DNA of 64,000 nt from Lampris incognitus (GCF_029633865.1 NC_079212.1:105125961-105189960); one strand, 5' to 3'; numbered from the stretch's first letter, positions 31,516 through 43,623 are shown. Made by a program: numbers and translations. Notes: generated by a model from the sequence alone, not told the origin.

Positions 31516-34500
31516 GTGGGTAACTTGTTAGCTGTTAGTGGCTACATTTTAAACCTGATGGCAAGCTTTGCCCCATTAACTTTAACTTCTCAATGCTGTA
31601 CCAGAAGAAATGTTAGATGTAAGGCGTTTCGCAGGTTTTATGACACTTAATCGTTGATTGCTGGTTATTTGGGTGCTCTGAAACTGAAGGAAAGTAGGAA
31701 AGTAGAGTGCTTGAATAGTTGAGTCATAAGCCATCCAAAGAGCAGATAATTTCAATATTCTTTTTTTATTTTATTGCTTCTTTGACAGCTAATGGACAGT
31801 TTAAGTGCAGACAGCCACAGTAGTGATTCCAGTAGGGGTTATTTATCTAGTGAATTAACTTTGGCCATACTCATGGCCACCAATACATTAGAACGCTGTC
31901 TTGAATATGGAGTGATTGGAATGATAGAATAAGGGTGTTTCACAGTGCATGTTAAACTGGGAGGGGGGGAATCAGGTAAATCCTCTGAGCCTCAAAGAAG
32001 AAAATACAATGGTTTAATAGCTGAATAGTTGTGGTAAAATTTTGCAGTTATTTGGTCTGCCCTGGCCATACCAAATAACTGCGAAGGGGTTAAGACCCCT
32101 TGATAAACACAGCCCTGTTTAGTTACATTGTCCATGAAATAACTTAGTAAGTAATGCATGTAATGGATTATGCATGCTTTACTGTTGATACGTAAATATC
32201 TCTTTTTTTGTAATGCCCAGCTGAGAATTGCTTTTGCCCGCTATGTTAATGGTATACTTGCAAAAACAGCTGGCAACCAAATTCTGTGCCCAGGACACCT
32301 AAAGATTGTCACATACCTGCCAAATAGTGATTGATATTGGCTTTTGTTTGTTTATCCAGTTTTAAACCGGAGTCAAATTCCATGTATTTGCACACATATA
32401 TGGCCAAATAAAGATGATTCTGATTTTAGCAGTCGGTATAAAGACCCACGTTTCTTTCATTTTAGCTGCTGGGGTGAAAACCAAGCTTTAAATGCGTTAA
32501 CCATAGTGTTGATGACGTCCTCAAATTCACCAAACACTTTTTTACTTGTTTGGCAGTCAACTAGATCTTTAGGAGGTTAGGACTTCCATACGATAATAAT
32601 AATGATGATGATGACGATGATCTTTATTTATATAGCACTTTTTCTAAACGTTACAAAGTGCTTTAAAAATGAAATAAAACCAGACAAGGCAGAAATGGAA
32701 TAAATTAATAAGACCTTTAAAGTCACGCTGAGCTACCGTAGCCATAATTTTCCAACATTTGGGAACCGTCCATGTTTTCCCGCTATGATTGACTGTTGAA
32801 GTAGTCAGTGTACCTTCAATCCTATATTTTTAAAATAATTTACTGCTTTTATAAATATAACTTTTTAATAATTATCTGAACTAAACTATTTCTAACCTAG
32901 GTGAAAGAGCTTAAAAAGGGGGAAGTGAGTTCAGCCTACCTTTTTGTTACCTGCAGGATTATTCGTTGTTTGAATGCCTATTGGGCGGCACGGTGTTGCA
33001 GTGGTTAGCACGGTCGCCTCACAGCAAGAAGGTCCTGGGTTCAAGACCCGGGGTAGTCCAACTTTGGGGGTTGTCCTGGGTCATCCTCTGTGTGGAGTTT
33101 GCATGTTCTCCCCGTGTCTGCATGGGTTTTCTCCTGGTGCCTTGGTTTTCTCCCACAGTCCGAAGACATGCAGGTCAGGTGAATCAGCCACACTAAATTG
33201 TCCCATGTGTGTGTGTTTGTGTGTGGTGGCCCTGTGATGGCCTGACGGCCTGTCCAGGCTGTCTCCCTACTTGCCGCCCAATGACTGCTGGGAAAGGCTC
33301 CAGCATCTCTGCAACCCTGAGAGCAGGATAAGCGGTTTGGATAACAGATGGATGGATATTTTGATAGTTTTTTTTCTTTCTTTCAGTGTGTGTTGTCTTC
33401 CTGGGGAAGTTTTACCAGTCATTGGTGGATGACAAAGTAAAGTTCAACAGTGCAGACATTGAGAAGGCCATCATGAAGACCTGCAAAGATGCCAAGGGCA
33501 AAGATAATCGCTTTGTAAGTTAACTGGCCAATGACAGCTCATGATAGACTTATCAACTAATGTGTCAGTGTGTTCCTTAAACGTTAATGTAATCTGTTAT
33601 AAAAAGATTAGAAAAGAGGACTGAAAGTGTCTCACAAGTTCATATCCTTAGTCTTTTTAAGTAAAAAAAGGTGGCCAGGGAAAGTGAATGATAAGGTTTT
33701 CCCTTCCAGTAAAATCTGCCGTCGGCGTGCCCCTGAGCAAAGATCCACCATTGCCTTTGTAAAGTGGATGTTTTCAATGCAATTTCAATATGAATAGCCC
33801 CAGATGGAATCGGACCCCTTACCGATGCAGTTTTGGGCCTCATGCATCATACATTTGGTATTAAGATTCAGTGTGTATTTAGATCTCTTGTCTAGATAAG
33901 AGTTAAACTTCTTAGAGCAATGTTCAAATGCACACAGAATTCCTTGCATTGGGAATGTGATGGATCTGTCAGAACATCTTCAGGGGTTGTCAGGTTCACA
34001 TTGTGATTCAGTCTCTGCCAGACAAATGCAATCTATACACTACCTATATTAGCGATAATTAACGATTGACCAGAAAGTAGAAATGCCATCACTGTAGTTG
34101 ATGTCCCATTCCAAATTTTGTTGTCCACTTGGACTCACTGGACTTGGGCATGATCCACGACCACCCTTTGTCATTCCTTTACCTCATCAGCAATGAACTA
34201 GTCACTGGTGAAGAAAACACATCAGCATTAAACAAGAGTGGGGAAATTTACAACAATTTCATTTCCACCAACAGTCAGTGTAATTGGCCCATCATGTTGG
34301 GTCCAGTTAACAAAGGCTAAACACCTGGGACTACAAATATTTCCTCCATTTTGCTTATTGTTTTGCTTTACATAATCGGTTATTAATGATTTGAGGGGGA
34401 TGCCCTTTTGTATGCCAAACAAATATAGATTTGTATAGTATACAAATCTATCTTTGTTTAGATTTGTATGCTATACAAATGTGTGAGGGGGACTCCAACA

Positions 34501-35798
34501 TGGCTAAAAATCTACAAAACTGAAATAAATGAACCTTGAATGCAAAAGGAACTTCCATTGAATCTTAATAAGTGCAAAGTAATAATTTGCATAGGAAAGC
34601 AAATAATGAACACGGTAGCTGCCAAGTTGTCGGAAGCTTCAAGTTTGTTTTGCATTCAAGGTGCTTCCAATCTTTTCCTTTTTGTAAATGAAAAGGCATG
34701 GATTGAATGTGTCGAGCTACAACATAATTTTTAAAGTCACATGAAATGTTTATGTTGCGGATATGTCAGTATCCTGCTGGTAAGCTCTACTGAGGTAGAT
34801 GTGTACATGAGTTATAAGCCAGGTGATTGAGGAAAAAGTGAAACAAGATGGGGTGAAAGAGCACAAAGGAGAGTGGTTTTAGACCAATTAAATAACTCTT
34901 GTTGCATTCCATCCTTCCTGTTCTCCAGTGTTACTACATTGGTGCGACAAGTGATGCCGCCACCAAGATAATTAATGAGGTATCAAGACCACTCAGCTAC
35001 CATGTCCCAGTGGAGAAGATCTGCGAGAAACTTAAGAAGAAGGACAGCCAGATCTGTGAACTGAAATACGGTATGCCCAGAGGGAAAGGGGTTTGGAGTT
35101 GATGCTCTTTTTTTTTTCTTCTTTTTTTTTTGCACACTTGAATGCACATGAAATCTTTTCATACACTCTTGGGTCATTTGATATAATCTGTTGTTTTGTG
35201 GGTGTTTGGCCTTATCAGTTAATAATAATAATAATAATGCATTTTATTTGTGGGTGCCTTTCAGAGCACTCAAGGACACCTTACAGAATCCAGTAAAAAA
35301 ACAAGCAGCACTGTATCAGACAGCATAAAATCAAAACAAAGCAGGGTAGACAATAAAAAGTTAATACAACCGATAAGTATAAAATGATCATCTGCACAAA
35401 ACTCAGTGATGCACAGTGAACGGCGGCATAATGATGAAGACAAATGATATGTAACGAAGATCCTGAGGCAAATTTAGCCCCTTTTTGTAACTGTCCACAA
35501 AACTGAGCACCCTTGGTTTCCATTGAAGCCTCAACACTTTTACGAATGAGATTGCCTGATTTTGACATATTAAGGAATCTTACTTTGTGTCTGTGTTTTT
35601 TTTGCCCACGCAGACAAGCAGTTGGACCTGAGCACAGTGGACCTTAAGAAACTCAAGGTGAAAGACCTGAAGAAGATTCTGGAAGAGTGGGGGGAGTCCT
35701 GTAAAGGCTGTGCTGAAAAGTCTGACTTCATCCGCAAAATCACCGAGCTCATGCCCATGTATGCTCCAACAGCTGCCAAAGCACGGACAGATCTGTAA
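31425..35798 (+). CDS. manf: manf, mesencephalic astrocyte-derived neurotrophic factor (four exons)
   Basis: Exons 31425-31515, 33387-33514, 34929-35070 and 35614-35798 have GT/AG borders with matching phases and give 181 codons plus stop, the normal MANF length. A signal peptide ([16 protein letters not shown]...) is followed by the saposin-like N-terminal domain with six cysteines and by a SAP-like C-terminal domain with the CKGC motif. All eight family cysteines are present. The C-terminus RTDL is the ER-retention type signal of MANF, which separates it from CDNF. MANF is an ER-stress-induced protein of the ER lumen that binds BiP and can be secreted as a cytoprotective factor. It lies divergent to oser1 and in tandem with rbm15b, 4 kb upstream of it. 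Confidence 0.97.
32595..32700 (+). repeat. LINE/SINE-tail-like repeat in manf intron 1
   Basis: (AAT/GAT)n followed by CTTTATTTATATAGCAC...TACAAAGTGCTTTAAAA, the kind of 3' end shared by many fish SINEs and LINEs. Confidence 0.5.
32983..33356 (+). mobile_element. SINE-A copy in manf intron 1
   Basis: Full head (GGGCGGCACGGTGTTGCAGTGG; GGGTTCAAGACCC) and body to GGATGGAT. It ends only about 30 bases before the exon 2 acceptor. Confidence 0.85.
33387..33514 (+). CDS. manf: manf exon 2
   Basis: Acceptor TTTCTTTCAG, donor GTAAGT. Encodes [13 protein letters not shown]...GKDNRF. Confidence 0.95.
34424..34482. repeat. Palindrome cluster in manf intron 2
   Basis: ATAGATTTGTATA and its exact complement flank a single G, followed by a second copy, ATTTGTATGCTATACAAAT. 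Confidence 0.8.
34929..35070 (+). CDS. manf: manf exon 3
   Basis: Acceptor TGTTCTCCAG, donor GTATGC. Encodes [18 protein letters not shown]...ICELKY, the most conserved part. Confidence 0.96.
35221..35540 (+). repeat. Dispersed repeat in manf intron 3
   Basis: (AAT)n followed by GCATTTTATTTG...GCCTTTCAGAGCACTCAAGG, a common fish 3'-tail sequence with a short body. Confidence 0.45.
35614..35798 (+). CDS. manf: manf exon 4
   Basis: Acceptor GCCCACGCAG. Encodes [14 protein letters not shown]...CKGC...ARTDL and the stop TAA. Confidence 0.96.
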
Positions 35799-36780
35799 TG
35801 GAGAAAACCCAGGATGGAAAAAAAATAACACAATCTCACAACTTTGGACTTGGACCAGACTGCAATCTGGAAAGAAAGGGTGGATGTTTTTGTTTGTTAT
35901 CTTTGTAAGTTTTCTGTTGGTGTACACTCATCTTCTGTCCTGGATGGATTCTAAGACATAGGGATTGGCATATTTATGTCGTTAGTCGTATGCTAGGTTT
36001 TCAAATCAAGTATAAGGGGAATGAACTAAGTGTTCAAAATAGCATGGAAAGCCGGGGTGGAATCCACAGCGTGAATGCAAGCAAAAGATACAGGAAAATA
36101 CATCATATGTCATGGGAGTCCAACATTTGGTATAAAGTTTTGACTCAGCTGGTCAGTTTCTTTCAAGCCAAATGAGTCAGAAAATACTGTCTTGCCATGT
36201 TCCTGGTAAACTTTAAGATCATAATTTAGCTATTCCACCCACAACCACCATCCAACCCTAACCCCTTAAACTTTTCCCATCTGCCCACCAATTCTATAGT
36301 CCCTCATTTCCATACTCTGTTTAGCAGGGCATGAATGGTTCACTGGACTCCATGATAGTGAATGCATATGGATTCTGATCCATAACGGAGAGGGGGCATT
36401 CTATAAGCTCTCTGACTCATAATTTTAGATATGGATGCAATTGGTGCATCTTCAAGGTCATCTCTGGTTTTGCTGTGTTTTATGTGAGCCACTTAGCAGT
36501 GTGTTCAATGCCATCAGTAGGTCTGAGGTGGAATTGGAAGTGACTGCTTTCCAATGCAGGGGCTGAGTGAGTTATGTCACAAAATTGCCTACACTGCCTT
36601 GCAGAAACACAATCTGTTTTTTTTTTATTTCAACCTCTAAAATGTTCTTTCCAATCTGTAGCTAACTGTTTCCCATATTACAGTAGATGTTTCATGATCC
36701 AAAGATGAGCAAACTCAAATGCAAACATGTTTTGATTTGCATTTAGAAATAATAAAACAAAAATCAAGCAGGTTCTTCCT
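35799..36780 (+). other. manf: manf 3' untranslated region (approximate)
   Basis: AATAAAAC at about 36751 could be the polyadenylation signal. From 36781 to 38130 no further feature is recognised. Confidence 0.45.
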
Positions 36781-38131
36781 GTTACTTAGAATATTGTGGA
36801 TTTTGAGATAAAATATTTGCAGGACACAGATGATATATGATTTAACCAACTACTTTATATTTACTTGAATGAAGGCGGGCCTAAACACGATAAGTTCATG
36901 CTGACTGGTAAAGTATTAACCTTTTGTCTATGCATGTTCAAGGTGTGTTGTTGCAAAACTCATTTCAGATTTATATTACATGGCACATGCTCTGCAGATT
37001 ACCCCCCCCCTGCCCCAAAAATTAATGTCAGATTAGTCTGTGTTTTAATACACATGCTTGTACTGGCTGGTAATAAGGAGCAACATGGTAAATCCAATGT
37101 ATCCCTACATAAGACATAATGGCCAGGGCCTTGAATCAAACTTCGACCAACTTCTGATGGTCCGTGGTTAAATTTCAAACAAGAAGCGGGGGCTCTGAAG
37201 GGTACCATAGAGAGAGCAAAGAGTGAGTACACTTATATTAAGATTTTGTGTAATAGTTTATGGGTGAATAACAGTTTTGAAGGCCTACCAAATTTCAAAT
37301 CGGGTTAAGAAATGTGCCATTTTTGTTGCCCACCTCAATGTTATTTCTAATGGTAAATTACGGTTTTTGTGTTTTTTGGTTTGTTTGTTTTGTTTATTTC
37401 CATCCTATCACATCCTTGAGGGTTAATTTGCCCTATAACTTGTTTACTGTTGTGAACATTGTGCCTCTCTGAGAGCACATCACCTCTTGTTACCTTGCCT
37501 CCAAAGCCACCAAAAATTGGGGTCAATTCACTTGCGACATCATCCAAGTTGTACACTACATACTACTTGTGCCCTGGAAATTTAGGTTTCAAGTTGGGCT
37601 TTTCAAATGTTGAAAAACTTTTTGCATGAAAGCTTTTCATTTAAAGTCCCTAATGATTGGAGGTAATTTCTTGTCATCATTCAACAAGTCACCATTCAGT
37701 TTTACCTGTCAAGATTGAATTGAAACTGAATTGACCCCCCTTCTCCCAATACTGAATTCCACCCCCTTACTGTATGATTGTTCAGAAGGGATATTGTGTA
37801 TAATATATAGATTATATATAATGTTTTTTGTGAAAGAAAGTGTGTACTTGAGTAGATGGCAACAGAAGTGTGATGCTTGTCTTGATGCCACAAATATCAA
37901 GGCTAAAATTTTATTTCACCTTGATGTTTCTTGAAAGGCCTCATATTTTATTTGAAAGGCCTCATAGTTTATTACAACTGTGCTACTACTACTCAACTTT
38001 TTCATTAAAATAGGTATGAAAACCTTGCACTTGGAGTGTTGAGATGTTGTATCCTGCTGCAGTCTGACCAGCTGTGTAGTCAAGGGTAAGCTCAATTTAC
38101 CCACCTGTAAGATATATTTGTAAGAATATAC

Positions 38132-38655
38132 CAACCTCTTTATGCATGCTCAATAATCCAGGTAAGAAAGTTGAATCAGTTCATCTGGACACAACGTTTA
38201 TTGAGAGAGAAACTTTTCATCACTCATCTAAGTGACCTCTTCAGTCTAAACCAAAGAAAGTTGAATTGGTTCATCTGGATATAATGTTTGACAGATACGT
38301 CTTGATGCATGCTCAATAATCCAGGTAGTTCACATTCATATTGGCTTATGAAACTGATCGATGGTTTCGGTCGTTAATGCCACTATATAAGGGTGGGGAT
38401 ACCTGCAGTGAGTTGAGACTGAAAAGGTCACTTCGATGAGTGATGAAACGTTTCTCTCAATAAACGATGTGTTCGAATGAACTGATTCAACTTTCTTTGA
38501 TATTAACAGATACGTTTCATCACTCATCTAAGTGACCTCTTCAGTCTAAACTGACTACAGTTAAATAACGACTGAAACTAATGATCAGTTTCATACGCAA
38601 AATGACTCATGAAATTGATTGTTAGTTTTGGTCATTATGCAACTGTATTGTTACT
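38132..38655. mobile_element. Rearranged Penelope-like 3' ends in both orientations
   Basis: TTTATGCATGCTCAATAATCCAGG with TCATCACTCATCTAAGTGACC (minus-strand 3' end) occurs at about 38142-38255. Plus-strand segments (GGGTGGGGATACCTGCAG...GAAACGTTTCTCTCAATAAACG) are at about 38330-38500, and another minus-strand segment follows to about 38655. Confidence 0.7.
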
Positions 38656-38970
38656 GTAGGACATGAAGGAAAATAAGCAAGGAAACGTATCTGGCCCTGA
38701 TGAGGGAGCACAGAAAGATCACATTTTAAATGTCAAATTCCCCTCTCTCGCCTGCTGAGAAATGCAATCGATTAACAAAATCATGGACTTGAGGGATGTG
38801 TTGAACATTGGGTAGAATACATTTTGTTGGCCCACTTTTACAAGATGAGATAGGTCTTGGTGAAATTATTTCACGAAAGCTTTGCGATTGGCACTGATCT
38901 TGGGACAAGGTCATCAAATTTTTAAAAATGTTGATTGGGGTAAGTGAATGAGAAATCCTTCTCCATTTGG

Positions 38971-38977
38971 CGCGCGC

Positions 38978-39007
<30 letters not shown>
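38971..39007. repeat. (GC)n(AC)n microsatellite
   Basis: A CG-alternating run followed by CA units, a potential Z-DNA former. The rest up to 39550 is unremarkable. Confidence 0.95.
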
Positions 39008-39008
<1 letters not shown>

Positions 39009-39559
39009 TGACTATGCAAGTGAAGCTGTTCAGTTGACAGCAGCCAACAACTGTTTTGTTGTAACTGACAGGTGTGAATTTATGTAGGCTAAGTGGTGTG
39101 TAGGTTCTAAATGTGAAGGCTTCACTATGGAAGAACATGCATGCTCAGTCCATTCATCCCTGGATGAGTAAATGTTAAAAAAAGCTTTTGCTTCACATGA
39201 GTAATTAAACTAAAAATGGTGGTCTTTCATCAAATTAATGTTCATATGCGGATAATTACAAATGAATCATTACATTGAATACTCACGTGGACAAATTAAT
39301 TTTAACAATGAGTTTTTCCATTCATTAAATTGATCATACGCTTTCTCTAAGGATTCCATTATTTCGTTGACAGCGTCGTGTCTGATGCTTCCTTTTTTAG
39401 CTATCGTACATAATACTTAACATCGTATCCCTATAGAAGGCATTTAGCCTACTATATAAAAAACATCCGTTTTTATTACATGTCTCAAAATACAAGGGTG
39501 CAAGTCTGGGAAATGTGGGATGCGTAAGACATCATGACGCAAGCTCCAAACACGTACTG

Positions 39560-39615
39560 CCAAACCCCGCCCATGGGGGGGCGCGCACATTCCTATTGTC
39601 CAAGATGGCGGCGTT
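39560..39615 (+). promoter_or_regulatory. rbm15b: rbm15b core promoter motifs
   Basis: CCCCGCCC (Sp1-type) at 39565-39572 and CAAGATGGCGGC (YY1-type) at 39601-39612. YY1 sites of this form often sit just after transcription starts of CpG-rich vertebrate promoters. Confidence 0.6.
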
Positions 39616-39826
39616 GGTGCAGATTTTTTGATGCTGACATGATTTTAAACGACTTTGTCGTTTTATTTCTGAATATATGCAGCTGTCTACCATTTAAACT
39701 TTCATCCATCATTCACCGAAACCCTCGTTTGCCGTCTCAGTTTTGCTAACATCCCCGGAATCGCCAAACAGGGTAGGTTTCCCCTTTGCAGACGCCGAAA
39801 AGTTTGGTCTCCATCACCATTTGAAA

Positions 39827-42370
39827 ATGAAAAGACAGGCCGGGAGAGAGACTAGTCCGTCCAGGGCTTTGGCTAAACGAATACGGGAAAGGGACCGAGA
39901 GAGTGCGCGGAGAGAGGAGTTGCCTCCGCCGCCGTTGGCTTTGCTGCTGGCGGATAGCCGGGCATACCACAAGCGGAGCCGCAGCAGGGAGCGGGAGAAG
40001 CCCCGGCTGAGAGAGGACCGTACTGCGGCCGCCTTGGAGCTCCACCACCGGCATGAACTCGGGCTCCTCGGCCGTCCTCCGCTACGGACTACCGCGGCGG
40101 ACATCGCCGGTTCGAGGCCGGGCACTTTGGAATATAAAACACTTCTTATTAGTAACCTCGGCTCGCAGGTTCCCGACGAAGACGTCGAGGACTCGCTGTT
40201 TCACGAGTTTAAAAAGTTCGGTGACGTTAGTGTGAAACTCTCGCATACACCAGAGCTGGGTCGGGTGGCATACGTGAATTTTCGGCATCCAGAGGACGCC
40301 AAGGAGGCGAAGCATGCTAAATCCAGCAGGTTAGTGTTGGGCGATCGTCAACTCAAAGTAGAGCCTATGTATGTTAGACGGAGGAGCGTCACGCCGCCGG
40401 ATGTTGGTTTTTTACCTCTGCACGTCCCGTACCCTTACCGGCAGCGCTCCCTCTCACCCCCGGGGCCGGGGGTAAGTAACCTCAGAGAGCTTAGAGCCAG
40501 ACAGTATGCCTTGGAGAGTCTGGGTCTGAGCAGAGAGAGGGAGAGGATCTTGGATTACTATGGTATGCTGGATGAGAGGGGCCGGCCCTATGGCCTCCCC
40601 CCCATGCCGGTGGTGGAGGATTTAAAACCTGAAGATGATCAGAGAGCAACGAGCAACCTTTTTATTGGAAATTTGGATCATAACGTTACAGAGGGGGAGC
40701 TCAGAAGGGGTTTTGATAAGTATGGGATTATTGAGGATGTCGTGATTAAGCGTCCTGCAAGAGGCCAAGGTGGAGCTTATGCTTTTGTGAAATTCCAGAA
40801 TTTGGACATGGCGCACAGAGCCAAAGTGGCCATGCAGGGGCGAATGATCGGTGGCAACCCGGTGAAGATTGGATATGGTAAAGCTAATCCCACCACGCGT
40901 CTCTGGGTCGGTGGTCTTGGGCCTGGGAATTCCCTTGCTGCCCTTGCACGTGAATTTGACCGCTTCGGTAGTATACGAAATATTGACTATGTTAAAGGGG
41001 ACAGTTTTGCTTACATTCAGTATGAAAGTTTGGATGCAGCCCAGGCTGCCTGCACACAGATGAGGGGTTTCCCTTTAGGAGGCCCTGAGCGCCGTCTGAG
41101 GGTGGACTTTGCCAAAGTGGAGGAAAGTCCCTCCCGTCCATTTCCCCCAGGTTATCAACCCCCGGTGCCGCTCCCCGCCCACTATGAACTTCTTGGTGAG
41201 GGGTATGGACGCCACTGGAGCCTTGAGCGGGAACTACGAGGAGCTCGAGATCGCTCCTCACCTTCCCCCCACAGCCTCCTCTCCCCGAGAGAAAGAGAGA
41301 GGGCCCTGCTGGAGAGAGACTATCCCAGCAGTCCCACACGCAGTTTGGAAAGGAGAGCAGGGGGAGTGGAGGCCTTTGGGAGAGGAGGGAGAAGTGCGAG
41401 GAGCCGCAGCAGGAGCAGGGAGCGCTGGCTGAAGGAGAGGGAGGAGAGACGGACCAGGAGGAGGAGCAGGAGTAGGAGTCTTTCCAATGACAGACTGACA
41501 GAGGAGAGGGAAAGAGAGAGGGAAAAGGAAAGGGGGCGGTCCAAGATTAGAGGCCAGGTAGGGCCCGTGTCTCCTGAGGCCAGCCCAGACCGGGCACGGG
41601 TTCGCGCACCAGACTCTACCACAGAGCCCAGAGACCACTCTCCGGACAATGGCGTTGGGGCAGCACCTTCTGCCATCAGTGAAGAAGACCCAGCTCCACC
41701 CCATAGCCGCCACCACGTCAAGAGATCTTCCATGGAGCATCTTAACAACCATCACCAAAGAAACAGTGATAGCACTGTGAATGCCAGCTCTTCTCCAGTG
41801 CTCACGAATGCACAGGACTCCCCTCCCAGTACGCTATCTGAATACGCCCAGGCCAGCCTTCCCAAGTCTTGGCACGGTTTCTTTGCGCTGAAAAATAGCA
41901 GCTTCCCCACAGACCTGTACTTGCTGGAAGGGGGCTCCTCCTTCTTTAATGCTGTGATGAAGGACAGCCTGAAGCTGCTGAGCCAAAACCAGCCCAGTCA
42001 GTTGAAGATTGCTCAGAGGCTCCGCATGGACCAAACCAGACTTGATGAGGTGACGCGGCGCATCAAGCAGGGACGACCGGATGGCTTTGCAATCCTGCTG
42101 GCACTCCAAGGCCCAATAGATCGTCATGCCCCTCCACCTGAGCCTGGGCTTCAGGTACGCTTGCTTCGTCACCTTGTGACTTACCTGCGGAACAAAGAAG
42201 CAGCTGGGGTAATAAGTCTCCATGCCACCAGAGAGGGGGGAACCGGGGCAATGCTGTATGCCTTTCCCCCTGGGGAGTTTTCACAGCAATACCTCCAGAC
42301 AGCCAAAAGGACTGTGGGAAATCTGGACGAGGAGCATATGGTTATTGTGATTGTCAGTGACACTAACTGA
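39827..42370 (+). CDS. rbm15b: rbm15b, RNA-binding motif protein 15B (SPEN family)
   Basis: 847 codons from the MKRQ start, which matches the known N-terminus of RBM15/RBM15B; the frame is open for 28 more codons upstream, but that part is not family-like. An Arg/Ser-rich N-terminus is followed by three RRMs: about 103-180 (RNP1 GRVAYVNF), 276-350 (GGAYAFVKF) and 358-430 (GDSFAYIQY). Then comes an RS/RE-rich linker, and a C-terminal SPOC domain from about 690 to the end (SWHGFFALKNSSFPTDLY...EEHMVIVIVSDTN). Family members are nuclear, bind RNA and recruit the WTAP-METTL3 m6A methyltransferase complex; SPOC contacts partner proteins. I choose RBM15B over RBM15 because of its place next to manf, as in mammals. 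The coding region is a single exon, as in mammals. Confidence 0.95.
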   Translation: MKRQAGRETSPSRALAKRIRERDRESARREELPPPPLALLLADSRAYHKRSRSREREKPRLREDRTAAALELHHRHELGLLGRPPLRTTAADIAGSRPGTLEYKTLLISNLGSQVPDEDVEDSLFHEFKKFGDVSVKLSHTPELGRVAYVNFRHPEDAKEAKHAKSSRLVLGDRQLKVEPMYVRRRSVTPPDVGFLPLHVPYPYRQRSLSPPGPGVSNLRELRARQYALESLGLSRERERILDYYGMLDERGRPYGLPPMPVVEDLKPEDDQRATSNLFIGNLDHNVTEGELRRGFDKYGIIEDVVIKRPARGQGGAYAFVKFQNLDMAHRAKVAMQGRMIGGNPVKIGYGKANPTTRLWVGGLGPGNSLAALAREFDRFGSIRNIDYVKGDSFAYIQYESLDAAQAACTQMRGFPLGGPERRLRVDFAKVEESPSRPFPPGYQPPVPLPAHYELLGEGYGRHWSLERELRGARDRSSPSPHSLLSPRERERALLERDYPSSPTRSLERRAGGVEAFGRGGRSARSRSRSRERWLKEREERRTRRRSRSRSLSNDRLTEEREREREKERGRSKIRGQVGPVSPEASPDRARVRAPDSTTEPRDHSPDNGVGAAPSAISEEDPAPPHSRHHVKRSSMEHLNNHHQRNSDSTVNASSSPVLTNAQDSPPSTLSEYAQASLPKSWHGFFALKNSSFPTDLYLLEGGSSFFNAVMKDSLKLLSQNQPSQLKIAQRLRMDQTRLDEVTRRIKQGRPDGFAILLALQGPIDRHAPPPEPGLQVRLLRHLVTYLRNKEAAGVISLHATREGGTGAMLYAFPPGEFSQQYLQTAKRTVGNLDEEHMVIVIVSDTN

Positions 42371-42803
42371 TTTTTAAAGTGCACTGGCATACACTGATAA
42401 ACAATACATGTGCATACATTTACGAACAATTGAGCACACACACACGCACCACACACCCAAGGGCACAGGAAAATGACGTTTGCTAACTTCCATAATGACA
42501 CGGACATTTTGTTTTTAGATTAAAGCAAGGACTTGTAATGTTTTAGTGAATCAGTATCTTAAAAACAAAACACAACCAATAACACTACATCTTACTCTCT
42601 ATGTCTACTCTGGTTTGCAAGATAAAGAAGAGTTTAGCACTCCTTGGAATGATGGTAAATGCAGTTTTAAGGGATTGTTGTGAACACTAAGGAGTGAGGA
42701 TATAGATGAAAAGGCCTGCTGTATCTACAGGCACCTCTGTTTCTTTTATATCCTAAAGCTGTAACATAACACTAAATTTTAAGGGGTTGTTTATACACAG
42801 TGT
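42371..42803 (+). other. rbm15b: rbm15b 3' UTR, proximal part
   Basis: Non-coding sequence after the stop. No certain polyadenylation signal is seen before the hAT insertion. Confidence 0.4.
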
Positions 42804-42811
42804 GCTTTATC

Positions 42812-43623
42812 TAGGGATGGGTACCGAAACCCGGTATTAAACAGACACTGGTGCTAAATTATTAAGACGGTAGTATTGATAAGCTCTGATGTTAATGGTT
42901 CTGATATCTGTATTGTAGAAATTGAGAAAATAAATTTCCTGTTTATTTAGGCTACATAAAAATTATCTTGCACCTTTTAGCTCACCAACTCTGTTTCTAA
43001 TTTGCAGTAAGATTAAGACATTTGTCCATGTTGCATTTTCACTATTCCCAATCTCTTTCTCAGAGCCTGTCGTATGTGCGAGCCAAAGGGCAGGTCTAGC
43101 TCTCTGCCTGTCTTTCTGATGCGTGCACACACACACAGCCTGCTCTTAGTGACAGTGGCGGAGAGAGAACTAAAGGTCAAAAGTCTGGTTATACTTCACT
43201 GGAGTCGATGCTGACAATGCTCGTTGCCACAAGTACAAGTCTTTTGCATGTAAGGGCGGAAACAAAAGCAATCTTTGGAGACATCTAGCGAAAGTGCATC
43301 GAATACAGGCGTGAAAATGCACAGGTTTCGACTGCCTGGCTCGTAGTTCATCTCTCGTTGCCCTTCCACCTCAGGTGTGTTATGTGTGCTAGCAGCCTAG
43401 AGCCCACATGGAATTAACTACATTATACAAACAGGTTGATGATTAAAAGTAACACTCTTTCCAGACATGAGAAAATATGTCAATGTTAATTCTGTTCTTA
43501 ATTTGTTTTGTTTTGGGGTTTTTTCTCCTAAAAAATAACAAAGAACTGATAAAGAGTACCTTACCGGATCGATAAGCAGTATCGGTAAGAGTTGTAGTAC
43601 CATTATAGCGATACCCATTCCTA
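42812..43623. mobile_element. hAT remnant with BED-finger relic and 8-bp target duplication
   Basis: TAGGGATGGGTACCG at the left and the complement of TAGGAATGGGTATCG at the right are hAT-like termini. GCTTTATC (42804-42811) and GCTTTATG (43624-43631) form an 8-bp duplication with one mismatch. Bases about 43235-43309 translate to a CHKYKSFACKGGNKSNLWRH-like stretch, a relic of the BED zinc finger of hAT transposases with one zinc-binding Cys lost. Confidence 0.82.

Noticed and set aside
39743-39826. 28-codon N-terminal extension of rbm15b
   Set aside because: MKRQ matches the family start; the extension has no family similarity.
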